Under the pieces are notes generated by a model. The model saw only the letters and a list, made by a program, of their open reading frames with translations, had not been told where the DNA came from and did no database searches. This document shows, piece by piece, positions 1-8,895 of a DNA stretch of 64,000 nucleotides (its first letter is position 1; every line of letters starts with the position of its first letter). The position numbers and the translations under genes are program-made. The DNA lies in assembly GCA_028753945.1 (NCBI GenBank), contig JAPNXP010000015.1:3472001-3536000 (forward strand), written 5' to 3'. The stretch comes from Hexactinellida sp. DTS-2022. Taxonomy: Eukaryota > Porifera > Hexactinellida.

Positions 1-246
1 ATTGAAACATTGACAAACAGGTAATAGATAGTCATTTAGTAATGATCCAACTGAACACCTAATTAGCAATTTATAACAGGGGCAGGTAGTAATAGGTAAT
101 TAGTTATACTCACTCACTACAAGCAATACAATTGGCAAGAATTAAGTTAGAAAAGTATATTGAAATAATGGATTGGTTGGCCACTATAACAATTCACACG
201 GTCTATTAGTTCAGTCATATAATTGCTGTGTTACTAGCAAGCCTAT

Positions 247-720
<474 letters not shown>

Positions 721-1257
721 CTAACAAAGGTGAATGGAAGTTACTTATAGGCTTCGGGTTATTCAATTACAATTGCAGCCTATTTTTATACTAAAGGAGA
801 TAATGAAAGCGTTGTGTGCTGTTCTAAATATAGACTACATAGCTTTGATTGCATAATATAATCTGACAATGTAATATTCAACACTAATTTTCTACGCAAC
901 CCATTCATCCTATTGCGTATTACTTTGAGAAATAGGAGATGAGGAGTCGATATTATTTCTAATCAATAGAATCTGCCTATCCGACACTCGTTGGGATAGG
1001 AAATTTGTGTCGGATTAATTAATTAATTAATATCTAAAATTTTAATATTTTAATAAAAATTGATATTGTCACATATCAACCCTGTCACTTGTTAGAATCA
1101 TAATCTAGACTACTATCAGTTGTACGTATAATAGTTAGTCGCTGGTCGGGCTCGTACTCACCCAAACTCATAAAAGGGTAATTACACCCATGCTTCTAAT
1201 TTTATTGCACTTGCCAAACCTAATTGATGTAAGTTATATGATTCTAGTTGACAAATG

Positions 1258-1274
1258 AACTGATCATCAGTTCA
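1258..1274. repeat. Short inverted repeat next to a long palindrome
   Basis: Two perfect 8-bp arms (GAACTGAT / ATCAGTTC) around one base. It lies 8 bp before the 69-bp palindrome at 1283-1351 and shares the CTGAT/ATCAG core with that palindrome's centre. Confidence 0.6.
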
Positions 1275-1282
1275 TTCATTTT

Positions 1283-1351
1283 CCTAATCGTATTCAGATT
1301 ACTGTCACACATCAGTTACTGATGTGTGACAGTAATCTGAATACGATTAGG
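1283..1351. repeat. Perfect 69-bp palindrome (34-bp arms, 1-nt centre)
   Basis: The left arm (1283-1316) and right arm (1318-1351) are exact reverse complements separated by one T at 1317. The DNA could extrude a cruciform and any transcript would fold into a perfect hairpin. No ORF, flanking direct repeat or transposon terminus is visible. It may be a small fold-back element or an inverted duplication; an assembly artefact is possible but there is no sign of one. Confidence 0.85.
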
Positions 1352-1676
1352 ACCATGGATGATACACACTAAAAAATCGAGTATGGCAAGTAGGGAAGTA
1401 AGATAATTTCCCAATTATGTGGTAGGGCGAGTATATACTTGCCTGAAGCATCAAAAAAGTGCAATAAGCCTAGGATAATGACAATGACATTAGCCTAACT
1501 AAAATATACCGAAAAAGTATTTAATTTTTTTTATGGTGCTAACAAGTGTAGCAGACTGTAGATTTGTACTTACGGTATCTTTCCATTGATATAATTGTCA
1601 GTTTCTATTATATTTTTGTTTTTTTTATATATACAAATTATCTCAAATATGTAAAAATGAAACTTTTATTTTTATG

Positions 1677-1748
1677 GCCGAGATCGTCTAGTGGTTAGGA
1701 CATTGCGTTGTGGCCGCAATAACCCAGGTTCGAATCCTGGTCTCGGCA
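1677..1748 (+). tRNA. tRNA-His (GTG anticodon)
   Basis: A complete cloverleaf of 72 nt. The acceptor stem GCCGAGA pairs with TCTCGGC and is followed by discriminator A1748. The anticodon stem TTGCG/CGCAA encloses the loop TTGTGGC, so the anticodon is GTG at 1710-1712. The internal Pol III promoter is present: an A box around TCTAGTGGTTAGGA and a B box GGTTCGAATCC. No intron is present. In tRNA-His the extra 5' G is normally added after transcription in eukaryotes, and a genomic G also lies at 1676. Confidence 0.96.
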
Positions 1749-1750
1749 AA

Positions 1751-1756
1751 TTTTTT
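1751..1756 (+). terminator. Pol III terminator of tRNA-His
   Basis: A run of six T residues begins three bases after the mature tRNA 3' end, which is the normal RNA polymerase III stop signal. Confidence 0.85.
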
Positions 1757-2167
1757 GCATTACTTTTTGTTCAAATAGCTAAATATTTATGGGTTGCTAA
1801 TATTATATTCCTATTGCACTTTCTTAGTTTCTTAGTTCAAATCGCCAATAAATGTGGCCTAAGACTGTTTGAACGTAACGCAGAACCCCCCCATGCACAC
1901 ACATAATGGAGGCGTTACGTAACGTATAAACCCATTATCTATGGGTTTAGTGACCAGGCTAAACTTTGTTGGCTTTTAAAATTAGGTATCTCAATATGTT
2001 TTCTCTTGATGGTCATCCCTATCCTTTTGTTCTGACTAACATTATTGAAGCCAGTTCGCCTATAAACTAATTGAAGACTCAAATGTATTAATTCTGAATA
2101 CAAACCAGATCTGGAATCACCAGGTAGACCTATAAATCATCTATCTGACAGTGAATATCCTAATTCA
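1757..2167. other. Spacer between tRNA-His and first LAP1-like gene
   Basis: About 410 bp with no supported ORF. It contains a possible hairpin (ACGTAACGC near 1874 and GCGTTACGT near 1912) and the 12-bp palindrome CGTTACGTAACG. It must also hold the promoter and 5' UTR of the gene at 2168. Confidence 0.5.
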
Positions 2168-3010
2168 ATGGAGGATCCCCCAGAGACATCTCGCTTGACA
2201 CATCGCACTGCCTCTGCTTGTGACCAGCGGGCACACTCAGTAACTCACCAGTCACACAAACCGGATATTACTCTGCACACAGACAACACACGGATTACCT
2301 TCAAAAGTATACAAATATTGCTATGTGCTATTCTTACGCTCCTGGTTGTCCTTGCTATTTCGGTATCTTATCAACAGCTGAGTAGCTATAAGGTGCACGC
2401 CCATCGACCTAACACCTCGAAGTTCAGAGAGTGCGTTAGCGAACTGAAACGCAACTTCCCTAACCAAGACACTTTGCTATGGAGACAGATTGTGAAGAAC
2501 TACAACTTCAATCAGGAGAGGAAAAGGACTGTTTTATGTCAAACATTCATAACGCACCGTGCCAACAGAAAACCACTTGACTGCCTTATGAGAAAGTTAT
2601 CGCAGTGTCTAGACGATAAAGCCCCGTACGTATTCAGTCCTGCTAGCGATCCTATAAACTCGGCTTCTCGACTGGAGCGAGACCTGAACTCCACAGACAG
2701 ACGAGTCGGCTATTTCAGAGAAATAACGGATTTAACGCATCCTATTCCCACCGTGTTCCATGCCATATGCGACCCAGACCACTCCCCCTATAAGGAGAGG
2801 GCGTTTCTATTCACAATCTCCTCCGACAGCTTGAATAAGAAGTCGGGCGAGTATTCGCACAGAGATATTTCCAACTCCATAACTGAAGTTCTGAATAAGT
2901 ACTGGGCAACCAGGGATGGGACATTTCGCCCTGATCAGATCGCTTTAGTTATATCACACATTGCAGACACTGCCTACTACTTCCATGAAGAAGGCAACAT
3001 TAAATGTTAA
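2168..3010 (+). CDS. LAP1/LULL1-like torsin cofactor, copy 1 (type II membrane protein)
   Basis: A 280-residue single-pass membrane protein. It has a hydrophilic N-terminus, one transmembrane segment (about residues 54-76) and a lumenal domain. The lumenal domain resembles TOR1AIP1/2 (LAP1/LULL1), the ATPase activators of torsins in the nuclear envelope and ER: FPNQDTLLW near its start, FHAICDPDHSPYKERAF in the middle and a C-terminal cysteine, matching the Cys pair that forms a disulfide in LAP1. The family call comes from motif recall, not a search. At the place where LAP1/LULL1 carry the arginine finger (ISRI-like context) this copy has ISHI, with His264 replacing Arg. It is followed in tandem by copy 2, starting 144 bp after this stop. 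The ATG at 2168 is the first in frame. Confidence 0.75.
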   Translation: MEDPPETSRLTHRTASACDQRAHSVTHQSHKPDITLHTDNTRITFKSIQILLCAILTLLVVLAISVSYQQLSSYKVHAHRPNTSKFRECVSELKRNFPNQDTLLWRQIVKNYNFNQERKRTVLCQTFITHRANRKPLDCLMRKLSQCLDDKAPYVFSPASDPINSASRLERDLNSTDRRVGYFREITDLTHPIPTVFHAICDPDHSPYKERAFLFTISSDSLNKKSGEYSHRDISNSITEVLNKYWATRDGTFRPDQIALVISHIADTAYYFHEEGNIKC

Positions 3011-3033
3011 ATTCTCCCACAATAACAGTTTGT

Positions 3034-3039
3034 AATAAA
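3034..3039 (+). terminator. Poly(A) signal AATAAA of LAP1-like copy 1
   Basis: A canonical AATAAA lies 24 nt after the stop codon at 3010, consistent with a very short 3' UTR and separate polyadenylation of the two tandem copies. Confidence 0.6.
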
Positions 3040-3153
3040 GTTGTATATTTGTAATATTGTGCAGAATTGACTAAACAATAATAGTTATTCACATGTCCTG
3101 AAATATCTAACTAGTTTAGCTTAATATAAGGCGTGAGTACTTTATTTTACTGA

Positions 3154-4236
3154 ATGCCCAACACCAAATCAAATAGGAACACGGCTGACAACTCTTTAGA
3201 AGAAACCAGGAGGAAAATAGGCAGAACTCAAGTGGCCATACATCTCACTAAGTTTATGGATTTTCGTTCTTCCCCGATTTCCCGGAGCACTAAATCCGAT
3301 GAAAGTACTGTTGGCGCTCGCCCCCCAATCCATCCGGACAATACAAATCAACAGGTAGATACAAACAAGGAAACAGACAAAATAAATGCAGAGCAAGAGC
3401 TTAGCTCTAACTTCAAACCTGAAAAAGCTAACAAAACATGGGATACAAATAAACCAACTGAACCTGTAGCACATATCGATACAAGGGATACAAAAAAATT
3501 TACTCCACAACAAAACCCACCGTCTATATGCGATAGGAAGTTTACTAATCGAATATATTTATACATCATACCAGTTATCGCTGTGATCTCCATATGGTAT
3601 TTCACTGCACATAAAGATATTATAATACACCGCGGGCCTACCATATACAAGTTCAATGAGTGTATTAGCAATCTGAGTGATAACTTCCCAAGTCAAGACC
3701 CGTCACTCTGGAAACAGATAAAGAGTAGCTACGAATTCAGTTTTGAGTTCAGAAGGACTGTTTTGTGTCAAACATTCATAACGCACCGTGCCAACAGAAA
3801 CCCACTGGACTGCCTAATGAGAAAGTTATCGCAGTGTCTAGACGATAAAGCCCCATACGTGTTCAGTCCTGCTAGCGATCCTATAAACTCGGCTTCTCTG
3901 CTGGAGCGAGATCTGAACTCCACATACAGACGAGTCGGCTATTTCAGAGAAATAACGAATTTAACGCATCCAATTCCCACCGTGTTCCATGCCATATGTG
4001 ACCCAGACCACTCCCCCTACAAGGAGAGGGCGTTTCTATTCACTATCTCATCCGACAGCTTGAATAAGAAGTCGGGCGAATATTCGCACAAATATATTTC
4101 CAACGCCATTATTGAAGTTCTGAATAAATACTGGACAGCCGAGCTATTTCCCCCCGAGCAGATCGCAGCTGTTATTTCTCGCATTGCAGACACTGCTTAC
4201 TACTTCCAGGCGGAAAGTGACACCTTTAAATGCTAG
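3154..4236 (+). CDS. LAP1/LULL1-like torsin cofactor, copy 2 (type II membrane protein)
   Basis: A 360-residue paralogue of the gene just upstream. Its N-terminal extension is longer, polar and low-complexity (about residues 1-128). One transmembrane segment follows (about 132-151, ending near IPVIAVISIWYF), then the LAP1-like lumenal domain with FPSQDPSLW, ICDPDHSPYKERAF and a C-terminal Cys. This copy keeps arginine at the proposed arginine-finger position (Arg343, ISRI; codon CGC, where copy 1 has CAC), so it is the better candidate for a working torsin activator. Its middle block (3754-4104) is almost identical to copy 1 at DNA level, including synonymous sites, while flanking parts have diverged strongly. 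The N-terminal region resembles the nucleoplasmic or cytosolic tails of LAP1/LULL1 only in character. Confidence 0.78.
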   Translation: MPNTKSNRNTADNSLEETRRKIGRTQVAIHLTKFMDFRSSPISRSTKSDESTVGARPPIHPDNTNQQVDTNKETDKINAEQELSSNFKPEKANKTWDTNKPTEPVAHIDTRDTKKFTPQQNPPSICDRKFTNRIYLYIIPVIAVISIWYFTAHKDIIIHRGPTIYKFNECISNLSDNFPSQDPSLWKQIKSSYEFSFEFRRTVLCQTFITHRANRNPLDCLMRKLSQCLDDKAPYVFSPASDPINSASLLERDLNSTYRRVGYFREITNLTHPIPTVFHAICDPDHSPYKERAFLFTISSDSLNKKSGEYSHKYISNAIIEVLNKYWTAELFPPEQIAAVISRIADTAYYFQAESDTFKC

Positions 4237-4496
4237 CTGTTAGACTATGTGTTTACATTAAAATTGTATTTTGATTGAACTTGTGATGCTATTAGAGCAC
4301 TGCTTTATACGGACTTGTAATTTGTAAATGTAGGTCGTCTTATTTTGTAAAACAATATTGTTTCCCGGCAGAGCTGATCTGTAAATACCAACTTCCCTAT
4401 TTTATTGATGTTTTGTTGTTGTTTGTTTATTTACAATAAAATAACAGTTTGTTGTTCTTCGTAATCTGTTCGGTTTTCAGTCGTAAGAATCGCGAA

Positions 4497-7104
4497 ATGG
4501 CTTTTTCCGACTCTCAGTCTCTAACCGATTCGAACTTGACAATATCCCTGGTCACGGGCAATCATCTGGGCAGAGCCATTCTCTGGTCGAGTGACGACTC
4601 TCTCATATTCACTTCCAACGGGCCTCATGTTCTCATTTTCGACACAGAATCCGGTTCCATTCTGCACAGGCTAACGAGCCATGCTGATGACGTAATCGCC
4701 CTCCAGGTTAATCCCACCAACAGCCTGCAGCTCCTGTCCTCTTCCGTAGACGGTGTCACTCACGCCTGGGACATAAACGACTTTTCACACCTATATTCTA
4801 TTAATTTCGCGCTTAAAATCCACTCATTCATCGCCAACAAAATTAACACCTACCTCCTCTTCGGGAATGGCGACACGGTTAAATTCACAACAAAGATATT
4901 CTCGAACCAGGGACAAGAGAAGCTCAACAAGTACCTCAGCGCCCGTACGCCCGTCTTCTCGAGCCAGAGCTCCCGCTGTCTCCTCCTATACACCAGGGGC
5001 CTGGAGGACTACCTGATCACCTACAGCAAGAAGAGTATCATCGTGTACTCGGCTCGCAGCCAGGAGCTGCACTGCTACGACAAGTCGCACGGCATCACCT
5101 GCCTCGCGGTGGCCGCTAGCGCCCCCACGCTAGCCTACGGCGACTCGACAGGCCGCATATTCCTGTGGCACGACTTCACGGCAGGGGGCGATACCGTAAC
5201 GCGCCTGCACTGGCACGCGCACGCGGCGCGCTCTCTCGGATTCAGCAGCGACGGCGCGTACCTGATGTCTGGGGGGGAGGAGTCAGTGCTGGTGGTCTGG
5301 CAGCTGGAGACTCTGAAGCGGCAGTTCAGACCGAGGATAGGCGCCGAGATCCGCAGAATAGTCAGCTCTAACACCGACAAGTACATATCTCTCGTGACCA
5401 GCGATAACGTCATGAAGGTGCTGAATAGCAGCAACCTAGAGTTGGCTTTCATTTCACAAAACCTGAAATACACCCCGTGGCCGTGCGGCCTAACCGCGTG
5501 CCATAACCTGGACAGTTTGCTGCTGCACAGCTCGCCCCCTGGGTGGGTGCAGGTGTACCACCCCCTCAGCCGGTCCCGACAGTTCGAGATTGACGTCACG
5601 GGGCTTAACGTGGTGTCGCGGCCGCAGCAGGCGCAGCTCAACTACATGCTGGTCACACATCTGGCCGTATCAGCTGACGCACTATGGATGGTCACCTGTG
5701 AGTCGAGATACGACAAACGGGAGGCCTTCCGCGAGCTGCGGCTGCGCTTCTGGCGCTATAACGCAGTGGATAGCTCCTACGAGCAGGTGACGTGTGTGGA
5801 CAGGCCGCACAGCGCAGTCAGCATGCTCTGCTTCTCCCCGCTGGCATCGGAGCCCCTGTGTGCCTCCTGTGGAGAGGAGGGCGAGTTCAGACTGTGGACA
5901 CTCGCGCAGCAGACAGGGTGAGTATACGCAGTCCTATCGTGTGCAGGCTCGTATGAATATGAGACTGTATACAGTGGAGTTCTCGTATTAGCATTCGTAT
6001 AATAGGGATATTACAAAATACGAATTGCTATTTATCGCGAATTCCACTGTATTATAACAAGCCTTATGCTTGCAACTTAACAACATAAGGTTTTTATAAG
6101 TTGAGTTATCTTATTCCTCTATAATGAACAAATTTGAATGTTCCTATAAGCTAACTTGACTGCTTAGTTAATGTCTATACATGTTTAGAGACGAGCCCAC
6201 CCCGCTATGGGAGTGCTACTGCAGCAACAGTCTCTCCAGCTCCCGCGCTAGCCACTGCGTGTTCTCCTCGGACGCGTCTCTCCTGGCGGTGGGACACAAG
6301 ACGCGCGTCAGTCTCTGGGAGAGCCTTACCTTAGAGCACAGTCACGACCTCATATGCGAGGCGCTGACTGACTACGTGCAGAGCTTAGTGTGGTGCCGGT
6401 GCGGCAGAGATAGCATAGTGCTAGCAGCCACGGAGCAGTGCGTAATAGCCTGGGACGTGCTAAGCTATGCTGTCATATGGCAGGCTGATATTGGCAGTGC
6501 TATTCTGTGCGCTACTCCCTACACACAGTACGTAGTGGCTGTTAATAACGAGAGTATCCTCGTGTTCGATCCTGAGTCCCAGGAGCCAGTTGTTAAGCTG
6601 GACACACAAGTGGACTCTAAAGTTATTGGCGCTTGTTTCCTCGGAAGAGACGAGAGCCTGGCGGTCTACTTCATGACCGAGAGACAGCAGGTATACTGTA
6701 TGCATGCTGCTGATAAGCTAGACTTCAAAACCGATACAAACTCAACCCTCGCAAAGCAAGATAGTCTATTCACTGACCTATTGGTGGGACCCTCTTACAC
6801 ACCGTACACCGTGGATAGCAGTCAGCTGTTCAAGAAAGCAGACCTGTCTGTGTTTGACACGCCCTGCCACATGCTACCCGCCCCTAGCGCGTACGCGTGG
6901 AGCGTTATAGGCTCTCTGTTAGAGCGACAGAGCCCAGTGCAGGGAGAGGAAAAGGAACCAGGGATGGACACCGCAGAGGAGATACAGGTGGATTCTATTC
7001 GTAGCAAAGAAGTGGAGAGGGTGGGAGGGGATAGCGAATGCATAGGTTTGGACTTTAGTTGGTTAGATAGCTTTTTCAAATCTTCAGAGTTTGTTCTATC
7101 ATAG
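4497..7104 (+). CDS. WDR75: WDR75 / Utp17-type WD40 protein, two exons
   Basis: A nucleolar t-UTP component of the U3 small-subunit processome, needed for pre-rRNA transcription and 18S maturation. The exons are 4497-5917 and 6189-7104. The donor is GG|GTGAGT and the acceptor TGTTTAG|A. The split glycine codon keeps frame and gives 778 residues, against about 830 in vertebrates. WD repeats run through both exons. The stretch LHWHAHAARSLGF...SGGEESVLVVW closely matches the diagnostic WDR75 segment, and the second propeller continues in exon 2 (CVIAWDVLSYAVIWQ). The likely start is the ATG at 4497; a frame-open extension upstream lacks an ATG. A T-rich TTTTCAG 16 nt before the ATG may be a 5' UTR splice acceptor. 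The 271-nt intron contains a TA-flanked MITE. The gene converges on the EF-hand gene at 7262. Confidence 0.9.
5970..6051. mobile_element. TA-flanked MITE in the WDR75 intron
   Basis: An 82-bp element (including one TA at each end) with imperfect terminal inverted repeats: TACAGTGGAGTTCTCG at the left and, reversed, TACAGTGGAATTCGCG at the right. TA duplication and CAGTGGA termini fit a Tc1/mariner-pogo superfamily derivative. It has no coding capacity. Confidence 0.75.
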
Positions 7105-7261
7105 TTCTAATTTTGAGAGAAACAAGGTAATTGTCTCACCAACTAGACTTACTTTATACAATAAGCTTACGAATTAATAATGAATAGAATGCTAAGTTAC
7201 ATAGAGCTATAAATACTGTGATTATATATGAGCTGTAGTTGTATGTGCAGTTGGCATGCTG

Positions 7262-7894
7262 TCAGTCCATATCCTTGTGCTGCAATATAGATTCCCGTAC
7301 CAAGAGGTTGTTGAATATCGTGACGTCAATAGGCCGCCCCTTGCTCAGCTCCTGCAGCATCAAGTACATGCCGTTAATCAGCTGGAGGTCGTTCTCCCCT
7401 GTCAGGATGGACACATTCTTCAGGTCGTCTAGGGTGATTATCCCATCTTTGTCGTTGTCCAATAGCCAGAAGAGAAGGTTTGAATAATCCTTTTCCTTTT
7501 CTTGCTGTTCGCTGTAGTATTTGTATGCGAATACTTCGCTAATCTTGATGACCCCGTTGATGGTGCTGTCGCTGCTTATGTCGATGAGCTCCGCTTCGCT
7601 GGCCTGCAGCCCCAGTCCGGACAGCGTGTTCTTTAGAGACTTTATAGACAGCCCGGGTATCGATTCGTATAGCACACTGGTCAGCTCGCTGATGCTGTCT
7701 TTTATAGCCGCTTCATACAGGCAGTCTTTGTCGGTTGAGATTATCTTCGCTGAGATTGGACGTAGGTTGGATTTTCTTGAGCCACTTCTTTTCTCCTTTT
7801 CTTTGCCGAGCGCGGTGAGGGACAGGCCAGAGTCTATGGAAATGCTTCGTTGCATTTTTAGTTTGCTATTAACTTTGGGTAGTTTTGAGGTCAT
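7262..7894 (-). CDS. EF-hand protein of unknown role
   Basis: A 210-residue single-exon protein. The first 60 residues are basic and serine-rich. A pair of EF-hand-like helix-loop-helix segments follows. Only one loop is canonical: DNDKDGIITLDD (about residues 146-157), with Asp at positions 1, 3, 5 and 12 and Gly at 6, so it should bind calcium. The preceding hand (around residues 105-117) is degenerate. The architecture resembles small EFCAB-type proteins, but no specific family member is recognised. It is convergent with WDR75 (157 bp apart) and divergent from the TRIM gene about 1 kb away. There is no signal peptide or membrane segment, so it is probably cytosolic. Confidence 0.75.
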   Translation of the reverse strand: MTSKLPKVNSKLKMQRSISIDSGLSLTALGKEKEKRSGSRKSNLRPISAKIISTDKDCLYEAAIKDSISELTSVLYESIPGLSIKSLKNTLSGLGLQASEAELIDISSDSTINGVIKISEVFAYKYYSEQQEKEKDYSNLLFWLLDNDKDGIITLDDLKNVSILTGENDLQLINGMYLMLQELSKGRPIDVTIFNNLLVRESILQHKDMD

Positions 7895-8895
7895 TTTTAA
7901 AAGTATGGTTTAAGGGTGCTCTGTACTGATATTTTGACACCCGACGACCTAATGTTTTTATTGCGTTTTTGGATAGTACTAATATATCTAAGATATCCCT
8001 GAAAATATTAGAGTTCTACTATGTATATATCCTTAGTTATGAACTAGACAATGTCAATATAGGCCTAATCCATACTAGCCAAAGAATTACATAAAATTTT
8101 TATTTTAGTTTTTAGCCCGAAACATGTCAATTATAAATTATACCTGAGTCAATACTCAATGTTTTCAATCAGACCTAAATGTGCTTTTTCTTTAATCTAC
8201 TCTATGTTATTGTCATTTTTGTGAAATTGGTCAAAAAAATCCCACTTTTTTGCATTAAAAGTTTACTAATTCAATTTTTTTGTATTATAATGCCCTTACA
8301 ACCGCGATTGAAAACATGCGCCTACATATACTGAGCATTTAAAAAAAAAGTTTGACTTCCGAGGATAAAAATTAAATTTTTTAGATTTTTATGCCCAAAG
8401 TGTCTTTTTGGAAAAAAATTCGAATTTAGAAATGACGTATTAGGATCGTTTCTTCTGCAAAATAATTAAAATAAAGACTATTACTGCGAAGAAATAGTCT
8501 TCTAATAATATGTTGAAAATTTCAAAAAGATTCAACAATTTTGAAAAATTTCCATATTTGGGAGATTGCGTCATATTTTATTAAAAAACACCATCATTTA
8601 TTGAAAATTAAGAAAAAAAAAATCATAGAAGTCAATCTCTACATCATCTAGAGTATTCCTAGTAGTAAATTATGCAATTCTGAGATTCACCATATATGCC
8701 TAAATATCAATACAGAGCAACCTTAACAACCTCATTATAAATGGTTTTATAGTCCAATTGGCTAATTGGATTACTGGACGTGTATTTGTTTGTCGCCTTA
8801 TAATAATTTATTTCTAGATTAGTTATTGTCTTTATTCGCTTGGTATGTTTTCTCACTATTATAAGAGTTATTCTTTCGTTATAATTTAGTGTTGG
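7895..8895. other. AT-rich divergent spacer
   Basis: One kilobase between the divergent EF-hand and TRIM genes. It is rich in A and T homopolymer runs, especially 8220-8630. No ORF, terminal inverted repeat or RNA gene could be supported. Both promoters should lie at its edges. Confidence 0.5.

Noticed and set aside
1691-1906. A 71-codon ORF overlapping tRNA-His.
   Set aside because: It reads through a complete tRNA and its terminator; composition downstream is that of spacer.
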